DNA from: Chromatiales bacterium
Lineage (GTDB): Bacteria > Pseudomonadota > Gammaproteobacteria > Steroidobacterales > GCA-2729495
Assembly (NCBI GenBank): GCA_024234935.1
Contig: JACKNI010000003.1
Span: 186,001 to 250,000 of the forward strand
Direction of reading: 5' to 3'
Length of the DNA stretch: 64,000 nt
A model generated the notes under the pieces. That model saw only the letters and a program-made list of their open reading frames with translations. It was not told the origin of the DNA and searched no databases. Of this stretch, positions 41,842-49,940 are shown piece by piece (position 1 is the first letter of the stretch; the number at the start of each line of letters is the position of its first letter). Position numbers and translations under genes: made by a program.

Positions 41842-44465
41842 CAGTGTTTCCTCCCCTTGCCTGGCAGCGCAATCTCATCCACCAGGTCATAGACCGAGCC
41901 GCCCTTCTTCAGGTGCTCCGGCCAGTCCGGCAGTTTGGTTATCTTGACCTTGCACACCGTTTCCGGCTGGCCGGTCACACCATCGGTGTTCTTGAGGTCA
42001 TAGGGCAGCAAATCGTTGAAGTGGCCGCCGGCGTGCTTGATCCCCTTCGACTGGGTCTTGGCCCGCGACAGTGCATTGGACACGCCGAGGGCATCGAGAT
42101 GCCAGCCTTCGGAGATGCCGATACGGCCGAAGATCTTGCCGTAAGGCGACTCGACCTTGACGATGTCCAGCGCCTTCAGGCCCTGCTTTTCCGCTGTCTT
42201 CGGATTCAGCATCAGCGCAATGTGCACCGGGTCGCGATAGACGATGTCCTGGATCCACGGATTACTCAGGCTCTCGCCAAAGTTGATCTGGATATCCTTG
42301 AAGAACATGCCATAGAGGTCGTACTCCGCTGGCTCGTTGTGCACCGGGTCGAGCCGGGGCGTCGGCAGCGGCTGATAATCCTCCCATGCCCATTCGTCAC
42401 GGAATGGCACCTTGGCGGCATCCATCTTCGCCCTGAGGTCGTCGCGCACCTTCACCATGTCCTCGATGTAGAAGTGCAGGCGCATGCCTTCCCACGGCCG
42501 GTACCACTTGTCGAGACGCCGCTCGGTCACCGCATGACCATGCTCGACGTACCAGTCCAGATCCTTGCCGTTCCAGAGCAGACCCTTGCGGCGGGCGATC
42601 TCCTTGTCGGTGTACTTGATGCCCGGCTCGAGCTTCAGCTCGGGCTTCTGCACGAAGCCCAGCGCAAAGTTCAGCACTTCGTTGTAGCTGTCGAGCACAC
42701 CGATCCGCTCGGCAAGCTCGGTGAAGATCTCCTCCTCGGTCTTCGTGTCGTAGAGCGGCTCCACCGCCGGCTGCCGCATGCACATGCCTTCGGTATGCGG
42801 TGGCTCGATCATGGTCATGTTCCATGATTCGAACACGTCATTGGACGGCAGGATGACATCGGCCCACTGGGTCGTCTCGGTGGGAATGATGTCCGACACC
42901 GCGATGAACTTCATGCTCTTCATGAATTCAAACCACTTCTCGCGCGGACCCTGCATGGCCCAGATCGGATTCGAGTGGCAGACGATCATGGTGTCGGGAC
43001 GGAACTCGAGACCATACTTCTCCGGGTTGAGGAACACTTCCAGGTTCAGGTGTGGCGGATGCACGCCGACCGGAAAGTAATCCATCAAGTGGAAGGTCTG
43101 CGGCGGATAGGCAAACGGCGGCACCGGCCCGAGCTGATGCGGATTGGGCTTGATCATGCCGTTCTCGCCAGGCTCGATATGACTGTGATCGACCCACTGG
43201 TCGTCGAGCGTCACACCGATATGTCCGCCCGGGGTGTCGATGCAGCCGAGCAGGAAATTCACCATCTTGAAGGAATGGTTGGTCTGGAAGCCGAGCTTGT
43301 GGCCCTGCGCGCCACGGTAGTAGTTGTAGGCGGCAGGACGCAGCGGCATCACGCGGCCGTCGATCTCGATCTTGGTGTCGGCGGCGATGCCGGCGGCGTC
43401 ATACATCTCCTTCGCAATCCGCCGCACGGTAGCGGGCGGGATGGTCGTGACCTTCTCCATCGCTTCCGGCGAGCAGTCGGCAAGGATGTCCTTGAAGCGC
43501 TGGAAGGCCGGCTTGCAGGGCTTGCCCTCGACCGTGAATGCACCCTCCAGGGCGAACTCGCCGATGGTCGGGTCGTCCCAGAGCTTGGCGCGATTGTCGA
43601 CGCTGTCCCAGACGTAGATCTTGCCTTCGGCATTGCGGATGAAGTAACCGTCATCGCCGACCAGATAGGGTGCGTTCGTGTCCTTGCGCAGCGACTTGTA
43701 GTCGCACCAGCCCTCGTTGACCATCGCATGGCACATGCTCAGGGCAAACTGCCGGTCGGTGGCCGGACGGATCGGCACCCACTCTTCCGACTTGGCCGCC
43801 GAGATTGAAAAACGTGGCTCGACGGTCACACAGCGCATGCCGCGCTTCACGCGCGCATCGGCCACCCAGGCTGACTGCGCCGCCGCATGCAGATGCGAGG
43901 AGAAGCCGTCGCCGGTACCGTCGTTCAGCCAGTAGTTGCAGTACTTTGCATCGTTGGCTGCCGCGAAGGCTGAATGCACATAGCCGTTGATCGGGTGATA
44001 GGCGCCGCCGCACATCGTGCCGCCGGACTGGAAGAAGTTGAAATTGCCGAAGGACAGCGGCCAGACCCAGATGTTCATCTTCTGGAAATCTTCCAGCGAC
44101 GGGATGATGCGGCGCGGATCGGTCTGCAGGCAGTCCTTGAGCTTGTCGGCCACCAGGGTGAGCGCTTCGTCCCAGCTGATCGGTACCCACTTCGGGTCGA
44201 TGTTCGGACCCTTCTCCGGATTGGTGCGTTTCAGCGGCTGCGTGAAGCGGTTGGGATCATAGTGCCGCATGATCGCCGAGTTGCCCTTGGGACAGAGCTT
44301 GCCGCGGTTGGATGGATTGGTGGGATCGCCTTCAACCTTGTTGATGACACCGTCGTCGGTGACATGGATGAGATTGGTGCAGGAGTGCAGGCACATCTTG
44401 CAGGTCGAGCGTACCCAGCGACCGGGCTTGATGGAGTTGTGTACTGCTTCTGGAGTAGCGGCCAT
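41841..44465 (-). CDS. Bis-MGD molybdenum/tungsten oxidoreductase catalytic subunit (DMSO reductase family)
   Basis: An 874-residue enzyme. The ATG at 44465 (MAATPEAVHNSIKPGRW) has GAGGG upstream; the open frame runs back another 106 codons into the divergent promoter and is rejected. A 4Fe-4S motif is formed by Cys22, Cys25, Cys29 and Cys58 (CKMCLHSC and LCPKG). The cofactor domains follow with KVEGDPTNPSNRGKLCPKGN, PISWDEALTLVADKL and the C-terminal dinucleotide-binding half. No twin-arginine signal is present, so it faces the cytoplasm, unlike most DmsA or PsrA enzymes and like PadB-type phenylacetyl-CoA oxidoreductases. The metal ligand probably lies in the SGGTMCGGAYH region, but this is a guess. 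First gene of the operon with the FeS, NrfD and FdhD genes. Confidence 0.85.
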   Translation of the reverse strand: MAATPEAVHNSIKPGRWVRSTCKMCLHSCTNLIHVTDDGVINKVEGDPTNPSNRGKLCPKGNSAIMRHYDPNRFTQPLKRTNPEKGPNIDPKWVPISWDEALTLVADKLKDCLQTDPRRIIPSLEDFQKMNIWVWPLSFGNFNFFQSGGTMCGGAYHPINGYVHSAFAAANDAKYCNYWLNDGTGDGFSSHLHAAAQSAWVADARVKRGMRCVTVEPRFSISAAKSEEWVPIRPATDRQFALSMCHAMVNEGWCDYKSLRKDTNAPYLVGDDGYFIRNAEGKIYVWDSVDNRAKLWDDPTIGEFALEGAFTVEGKPCKPAFQRFKDILADCSPEAMEKVTTIPPATVRRIAKEMYDAAGIAADTKIEIDGRVMPLRPAAYNYYRGAQGHKLGFQTNHSFKMVNFLLGCIDTPGGHIGVTLDDQWVDHSHIEPGENGMIKPNPHQLGPVPPFAYPPQTFHLMDYFPVGVHPPHLNLEVFLNPEKYGLEFRPDTMIVCHSNPIWAMQGPREKWFEFMKSMKFIAVSDIIPTETTQWADVILPSNDVFESWNMTMIEPPHTEGMCMRQPAVEPLYDTKTEEEIFTELAERIGVLDSYNEVLNFALGFVQKPELKLEPGIKYTDKEIARRKGLLWNGKDLDWYVEHGHAVTERRLDKWYRPWEGMRLHFYIEDMVKVRDDLRAKMDAAKVPFRDEWAWEDYQPLPTPRLDPVHNEPAEYDLYGMFFKDIQINFGESLSNPWIQDIVYRDPVHIALMLNPKTAEKQGLKALDIVKVESPYGKIFGRIGISEGWHLDALGVSNALSRAKTQSKGIKHAGGHFNDLLPYDLKNTDGVTGQPETVCKVKITKLPDWPEHLKKGGSVYDLVDEIALPGKGRKH

Positions 44466-44739
44466 TGCTAACCCTCGTATATCAACCGACGGTGGGCCAA
44501 TCCGGCCAGCGGCCGGAGCGTCATGCATGGCCCGATCATAGCACCAGCTTCCCGACCGACTATCCCTGAGCCGCAGCACAGAGGCCCGTTTCCGCAATGC
44601 ATCCGGGCGCGCCGCTTCTGCCAAGCCAGCTGCTCGAAGCGCCGAGCCAGCCACGGCACGTTGGGCTACATTCCTTGAACCGTGGCCCCCCAGTCCGTGC
44701 TGTTTCTGGCTGCGTTCCGGCCCAATCTGGACGTTGAAC
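44466..44739. other. Divergent promoter region, bis-MGD operon versus eight-gene catabolic operon
   Basis: About 270 bases with no supported gene. It must carry the promoters of the minus-strand molybdenum oxidoreductase operon and the plus-strand eight-gene operon. I see no convincing operator palindrome, FNR box or CRP site. A shared promoter region suggests co-regulation. Confidence 0.5.
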
Positions 44740-45729
44740 ATGCAGGAAATCCAGTCGGTCTGTGTAGTCGGCGCCGGCGCCATCGGCAGCCTGTTTGCCG
44801 GTCACCTGGGGACCGTCGCGCAGATGAAGGTACTGACGCGACGCGAGGAACACGCTGCGCTGCTGAATGCACACGGCCTGAAGGTGCGCGGCAAGTCTGC
44901 GCTGCACGCAAACATCCGGGCGGCGACGGATCCGGCTGCGCTCGGCGATGTGGATCTGCTCATCATCGCCACCAAGGCAACGGCGGTGGAGGCCAGCGCG
45001 AAGCGGATCGCCGGCCATTTTCCATCCGCCACGGTGATGACCGTTCAGAACGGTCTCGGCTGCGAGGCGGTGGTGGCCCGCCACGGCGGCTGGCCGATCG
45101 TTTCGGCGGTGACGTTCATGAGCGGCGTCCGGCATTCGGACACCGAGGTGGAGTACGAGCTCGACACCGCGACCTGGATGGGTCCGTGGGCCGACGGCAA
45201 AGCCAGCTATGCGGACGTGCAGCAGATCGCCGCGCTGATCGAGCGCTCGGGTCTCAAGGCCAAGGCCTTTCCGGACCTGCTTCCGGCGCAGTGGTCAAAG
45301 CTGCTGTTCAACTCCTGCGTGAACAGCATCGGCGCACTCACCGACCTGCCGCATGTGCAGGCTTTTGCGAAGCGGGAGAGCCTCACCGATCTCGGCCATC
45401 TGGTCTACGCCATGATGGCCGAAGGCCGGCAGGTTGCCAGTGCGCTCGGCATCGAGCTGTACCGTGACCCCTGGGCCATGAACGTCGAGGCCGTGAGCCA
45501 TGGCCAGACCGGCGACGATGAGTACGCCCACGTCTTCTCCATGCTCGAAGACATCCGCGCCAGGCGGGCTACCGAGGTGGACTGGCTGACCGGCGCAGTG
45601 GTGCGTGAAGCGCAGCGACTGGGGATCCCGGCGCCGATACACGAGACACTGTACCGCCTGGTCAAGGCACGGGAATCGAGCTGGCAGCGGAAGCCGGCAA
45701 CTGAAATTGCACACGGGAGTCCGGCATGA
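44740..45729 (+). CDS. Ketopantoate reductase-family dehydrogenase (first of two)
   Basis: A 329-residue NAD(P)-dependent 2-hydroxyacid-type dehydrogenase of the ApbA/PanE family; start ATG at 44740 (a TTG two codons earlier is possible). The Rossmann loop is VCVVGAGAIGSLFAG. Catalytic equivalents of E. coli PanE Lys176 and Asn180 appear in WSKLLFNSCVNSIGAL, and the Glu256 equivalent in RRATEVDWLTG. It reduces a 2-keto acid or oxidises a 2-hydroxy acid. Gene context is catabolic, not pantothenate synthesis: it opens an eight-gene operon and is followed by a second homologue with a 4-base overlap. Confidence 0.82.
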   Translation: MQEIQSVCVVGAGAIGSLFAGHLGTVAQMKVLTRREEHAALLNAHGLKVRGKSALHANIRAATDPAALGDVDLLIIATKATAVEASAKRIAGHFPSATVMTVQNGLGCEAVVARHGGWPIVSAVTFMSGVRHSDTEVEYELDTATWMGPWADGKASYADVQQIAALIERSGLKAKAFPDLLPAQWSKLLFNSCVNSIGALTDLPHVQAFAKRESLTDLGHLVYAMMAEGRQVASALGIELYRDPWAMNVEAVSHGQTGDDEYAHVFSMLEDIRARRATEVDWLTGAVVREAQRLGIPAPIHETLYRLVKARESSWQRKPATEIAHGSPA

Positions 45730-46646
45730 AAGTCTGTATCGTCGGCTGCGGCGCCATCGGCAGCCTGTTCGCAGCGCATCTCGCCACACTGGCCGATGTC
45801 GAGGTCTGGGCCTATGACCTCGACAAGGCGCACGTGGACGCCATCAACAAGGGTGGCCTGCGGCTGTCGGGCAAGAGCACCCTCCACTCGCGACCGAAGG
45901 CAAGCAGCGATCCTGCCGCCATTCCGCCCTGTGATTTCGGCATCGTGGCGACCAAGTCGCTGCATACCCGCCCGGCCATGGAAGCCACCGCCGCGATCTT
46001 TCGCAATGGCGCCGTCTGCTCGGTGCAGAACGGCGTCGGCAACGAGGAGATCATTGCCGAATACGCGCCGCGGGTGATGCGCGGCACCACCTTCCCGGCC
46101 GGCCGCATCATCGAGCCGGGCCACGTGCAGCAGGACACCGGCGGCAAGACCTGGATCGGGCCCTTCGAGCCGAAGCCGGCCAGCATGGCCGAGGTCAACA
46201 TACTCGCCGCACGCCTCACCGAATCCGGGATGGAGACCCTGGCCATGGAAGACGCGCGCGGCGCGCAGTGGACCAAGCTGATCTTCAATGCCGCGACCAA
46301 CCCCATCGGCGCGCTCACCGGACTGCCGCACGGCGTGGCCTGTGACCAGAAGCGCGTCCGCGAACTCATCTCCGGCCTGGCCGCCGAGGGTGTTGCCGTC
46401 GCCAAAGCGCTCGGCATCACGCCGGACAGCGACCCCGAGAAGCTCATCGACCATGCCCGGGAAGTCGCCTACCTCCACAAGGCCAGCATGCTGCAGGACG
46501 CGCTCGCGCACCGGCGCACTGAAATCGCGGCACTGAACGGCGGCATCGTGCAGTTCGGCGAGCAGACCGGTGTGCCGACACCTCTGAACCGCGCCATCTG
46601 GGCGCTGATCGAGGGCATGGAGCATTCCTGGACCCGCAAGGACTGA
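45726..46646 (+). CDS. Ketopantoate reductase-family dehydrogenase (second of two)
   Basis: A 306-residue paralogue of the preceding protein. The Rossmann loop VCIVGCGAIGSLFAAHLATL, the catalytic block QWTKLIFNAATNPIGALTGLP and the HRRTEIAALNGG block are all present. The two proteins are clearly diverged, so they may act on different intermediates or form a heteromer. The ATG overlaps the upstream stop by 4 bases (ATGA), and the next gene follows after 19 bases. Confidence 0.82.
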   Translation: MKVCIVGCGAIGSLFAAHLATLADVEVWAYDLDKAHVDAINKGGLRLSGKSTLHSRPKASSDPAAIPPCDFGIVATKSLHTRPAMEATAAIFRNGAVCSVQNGVGNEEIIAEYAPRVMRGTTFPAGRIIEPGHVQQDTGGKTWIGPFEPKPASMAEVNILAARLTESGMETLAMEDARGAQWTKLIFNAATNPIGALTGLPHGVACDQKRVRELISGLAAEGVAVAKALGITPDSDPEKLIDHAREVAYLHKASMLQDALAHRRTEIAALNGGIVQFGEQTGVPTPLNRAIWALIEGMEHSWTRKD

Positions 46647-46665
46647 ACGGCAAGGAGCCGCATCG

Positions 46666-47820
46666 ATGAGTACACAGAACCCGTTTCAGCCCAGCCCCGC
46701 CGAGATCGCCCGCCGCTATGCAAATACGCGCAAGGCGATGGCCGCGGCCGGCCTCGATGCGCTGATCGTCAGCGGCAGCGAATACTCCGGTTTCGAGGGC
46801 GCCGTACGCTACATGTGCGGCTTCCACATCCTGCACCGCTATGCCTACGTGGTGGTGCCGATGAAGGGCGATCCGATCTTCGTCACGCCGCGCGAGGCCA
46901 CCTGGGTGGGCGACCACAGCCAGTCCTTCGTCAAGCAGGCCGCCAAGCCCGCCCACTGCGGTGAGTGGCTGGCCGCACATTGCCGCGAGCAGGGCTGGAA
47001 ACGCGTCGGCATCTACGGTCTCGAGTACATCATGTCGGTGCGCGACTACCGCGCCCTGCTCGAGGCGCGCCTCGAACTCGTCGATTTCGACGTGGCCTTC
47101 GACCATTCGCGGGCGCAGAAGAGCGAGGAAGAACTCGCCTCGGTGCGCGACTCCATGGCGATCAACAAGGCCGGCGTGCTCGCCGTCATCCAGGCCTACA
47201 AGGCCGGAAAGACCGAGGCCGAGCTGATGGGTGTGGCCGAACAGACCTTTGTGAGCCGCGGCACGGCGCGCAACACCATGGACATGGTGCTGATCGGGCC
47301 GAACGGCAGCCTGCGGCCGCAGATGGTCTTTGCCGACCCCCGGCGCCGCGTGGCTGACACCGATGCGCTGATGTACGGACTCGAGGTTTCCGGCCAGGGC
47401 GGCCACTGGGTCGAGTTCTCCCGGCTGCTGGCGCCGAAGGGCATCAGCGACATCACGCGCCAGCTGCTGGATGCCTATGCCGAGTTCCACGAGCTGGCCA
47501 AAGCGCACATGAAGGTCGGCGCCTCCGCGGAAGACGTGCACCGCAAGTGCATCAAGCCCTTTGAAGGCAAGGGCTGGCGGCTCGGCCATGTCTGCGGCCA
47601 CTCGATCGGCATGACCATGATCGAGCACCCGCGCATCGGCGAAGGCGCCGAGTTTGCGCTGGTGGAAAACATGGTGTGCTCGATGCACCCGCATGTCATG
47701 ACCGAAGACCGCAGCGCCTGTCTCTATTTCCAGGAAACTTTCAGGGTCGGCAAGGACGGCGGCGAGCCGCTGTCCGGTGTGCCGGTCAGGTACTACACGG
47801 GCGGCGAAGCGGATTTGTAA
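46666..47820 (+). CDS. M24 (pita-bread) family protein, creatinase/prolidase-like, with altered metal site
   Basis: A 384-residue protein with the N-terminal creatinase domain (about 10-150) and a C-terminal pita-bread domain. His312 in VCGHSIGMTMIEHP is in place. The canonical M24 metal ligands are changed: the two aspartates seem replaced by Glu240 and Glu250 (YGLEVSGQGGHWVEFSR), and the late Glu of the usual MEPG block by His341 (VCSMHPHVM). Creatinase itself has this fold and works without metal, so a metal-free C-N hydrolase is more likely than an aminopeptidase. Third in the operon, with ordinary spacing on both sides. Substrate unknown. Confidence 0.75.
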   Translation: MSTQNPFQPSPAEIARRYANTRKAMAAAGLDALIVSGSEYSGFEGAVRYMCGFHILHRYAYVVVPMKGDPIFVTPREATWVGDHSQSFVKQAAKPAHCGEWLAAHCREQGWKRVGIYGLEYIMSVRDYRALLEARLELVDFDVAFDHSRAQKSEEELASVRDSMAINKAGVLAVIQAYKAGKTEAELMGVAEQTFVSRGTARNTMDMVLIGPNGSLRPQMVFADPRRRVADTDALMYGLEVSGQGGHWVEFSRLLAPKGISDITRQLLDAYAEFHELAKAHMKVGASAEDVHRKCIKPFEGKGWRLGHVCGHSIGMTMIEHPRIGEGAEFALVENMVCSMHPHVMTEDRSACLYFQETFRVGKDGGEPLSGVPVRYYTGGEADL

Positions 47821-47855
47821 ACCCCCGATCAAAGCAGAACCCCAGGAGCAAAACG

Positions 47856-48938
47856 ATGAGCAACAAACAGCCGAAGGTCGGTGTGATCTTCAAGTCCTAC
47901 GAGCCGATGTCGTCGATCCAGAAGTACGCGGCCCAGACCGAAGCCTCCGGTTACAACGGCGGTTTCTGGATCGCCGAGGCCTATCACTGGTTCCGCAAGT
48001 ATGGCCATGAAGCGCGCGGCTGCTTCGCGACGCTGGCAGCAGCGACCATGGCCACGAAGAAGATCCCGATCGGCCTCGGCATCACCTCGCCGTACATGCG
48101 TCACCCGACCGTACAGGCCTCCGAGTGCGTGGGCATCGACGATCTGTCCGGCGGACGCTTCATCATGGGCCTCGGCGCCGGCAAGGTTGGCACCGAATAC
48201 CTCGACCTCGACATGAAGAAGTTCTCGCCGGTCCGGACCCACCGCGAGTGCACCGAGATGATCCGCGGCATCACCAGCGGCAAGGCCTTTGCCTACGATG
48301 GCGATCTGTTCAAGTGCGACATGCCGGCCGTGGACCGAAAGGGCCGTGGCCTGCGCACCGAGATCCCCGTGTATATCGGCGCAACCGGACCGCTGATGCA
48401 GAAGCTGGCCGGCGAGATCTCCGATGGCCTGCTGCTGCCGGGACTCACCTCACCGGGCTTTACACGCTATGCACGCAAGAACTGCCAGGCCGGCGCAGCC
48501 GCTGCCAATCGCAAGCTGGCAGCCGACTTCCCGGTCGGCGGCGTGATCCTCGCGGCCTGCTCCAGGGACGGCAAGAAGGCCAAGGATGCGACGCGCAGCT
48601 ATACCGGCACCTACATCATCAACAAGCTGCGCAACATCAAGAACGACGTGATCCTCAGCACCTCCGGCCTGCCGGACAGCACCTGGGCGCCCTTCCGCAA
48701 GGCCATCGCCGACGGCACCGAAGACCGCGTCACCCACCTGGTGACAGACGCCATGCAGCGCGCCTTCACCTGCATCTCCGGCACGCCGGAAGAGTGCCTG
48801 GAAATCACCCAGGAACTGGTGGACGCAGGCCTCAACCTGCCGCTGCTCGAAGTCGTCGGTGCGAGCGAAGCCGACAACCTGGAAACGATCCGGCTGTTCG
48901 GTGAGCAGGTGCTGGCCAAGCTGAAGCCGGGAGCCTGA
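47856..48938 (+). CDS. Luciferase-like (LLM class) flavin-dependent oxidoreductase
   Basis: A 360-residue (beta/alpha)8 barrel of the bacterial luciferase / F420-dependent methylenetetrahydromethanopterin reductase-like superfamily. The ATG at 47856 has AGGAG 8 bases upstream. It begins KVGVIFKSYEPMSSIQKYA and has GFWIAEAYHWFRKYGHEA, GLGITSPYMRHPTVQASE and GRFIMGLGAGKVGTEYLDL as family blocks. Such enzymes are FMN-dependent monooxygenases or, in organisms with F420, reductases. In this catabolic setting oxidation or ring cleavage of the substrate is plausible. No dedicated flavin reductase gene is beside it. Confidence 0.82.
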   Translation: MSNKQPKVGVIFKSYEPMSSIQKYAAQTEASGYNGGFWIAEAYHWFRKYGHEARGCFATLAAATMATKKIPIGLGITSPYMRHPTVQASECVGIDDLSGGRFIMGLGAGKVGTEYLDLDMKKFSPVRTHRECTEMIRGITSGKAFAYDGDLFKCDMPAVDRKGRGLRTEIPVYIGATGPLMQKLAGEISDGLLLPGLTSPGFTRYARKNCQAGAAAANRKLAADFPVGGVILAACSRDGKKAKDATRSYTGTYIINKLRNIKNDVILSTSGLPDSTWAPFRKAIADGTEDRVTHLVTDAMQRAFTCISGTPEECLEITQELVDAGLNLPLLEVVGASEADNLETIRLFGEQVLAKLKPGA

Positions 48939-48940
48939 CC

Positions 48941-49906
48941 ATGCAACTGGCAAGTTTCACAATCGCCAATGGCGGGCGCAAGACGATCGGCGCCTTTGTC
49001 GGCCACTGCTACATCGATCTGCACGCGCTGACCGGCGGGCAACTGCCGGCCGACATGCTCGCTTTCCTGCAGCTCGGCGACACCGGCATGCATGCGGCAC
49101 GCGCCGCCCTCAAACAGCTCGACGCGAAACTGGACCCGACCGGGCTGGCGAAGCTGCGCGGGCCCGGCGGCGATCGCTATGCCTTTGCACCGGATGAAAT
49201 CGTGCTCGCTGCGCCGGTGCCACGGCCGGGCAAGATCATGCATACCTCCTGCAACTTCACCGCGCACCTCAGCGAACTGACCACCTGGAAAGAACCCGAG
49301 TGGCAGTCGCACAACTGGAAGGACTTCCACTTCGAGCACCCGACCGGCTTTCTGGAAGCACCCTCCTCGGTGGTGGCCTCCGGCGCGAAAGTGCCGGTAC
49401 CGCACTTCACCAAGCAGCTCGATTACGAGATCGAGATCGCCATCATCATCGGCAAGCCGGCCTTCCGCGTATCGATCGCCGACGCCATGGACTACGTCGC
49501 CGGCTACACGATCTTCAACGACCTGTCGGCACGCGACATCCAGGCCCGCGAGCATTCCAACAAGGTGATCCTGCTCGGCAAGAGTTTCAACGGCTCCTGC
49601 CCCTTCGGGCCGCACCTGGTGACGCCGGACGAGCTCGGCGATCCGCACAAGCTCGCGATGCAGCTGAAGGTGAACGGCGTGGTGCGTCAGGACGCCAATA
49701 CCTCGCAGATGCACTACAAGACCGCCGAGCTTGTCTCGTGGTGGTCCAACACCACACTCGAGCCCGGCGACATCATCACCAGCGGCAGCCCGCCCGGCGT
49801 CGCCGCCGGCATGGCCGTACCGGAGTGGCTGAAACCCGGCGACCTGGTAGAGGCCAATATCGAGAAGCTCGGCACCCTGACCACGCATATCGTGGCGGGC
49901 GACTGA
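48941..49906 (+). CDS. Fumarylacetoacetate hydrolase-family protein
   Basis: A 321-residue FAH-family enzyme that starts 2 bases after the previous stop. Metal ligands are visible in KQLDYEIEIAIIIGKPAF and in TIFNDLSARDIQARE, and the substrate loop in GDIITSGSPPGVAAG. The family hydrolyses or decarboxylates beta-diketo acids (fumarylacetoacetate, 2-hydroxyhepta-2,4-diene-dioate and others). This fits a lower catabolic step, cleaving a C-C bond after ring opening. An N-terminal domain (1-90) precedes the catalytic part, as in longer members. Confidence 0.85.
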   Translation: MQLASFTIANGGRKTIGAFVGHCYIDLHALTGGQLPADMLAFLQLGDTGMHAARAALKQLDAKLDPTGLAKLRGPGGDRYAFAPDEIVLAAPVPRPGKIMHTSCNFTAHLSELTTWKEPEWQSHNWKDFHFEHPTGFLEAPSSVVASGAKVPVPHFTKQLDYEIEIAIIIGKPAFRVSIADAMDYVAGYTIFNDLSARDIQAREHSNKVILLGKSFNGSCPFGPHLVTPDELGDPHKLAMQLKVNGVVRQDANTSQMHYKTAELVSWWSNTTLEPGDIITSGSPPGVAAGMAVPEWLKPGDLVEANIEKLGTLTTHIVAGD

Positions 49907-49940
49907 GCCGGTTGATCACAGACAAACAGGGGGTGCCATC

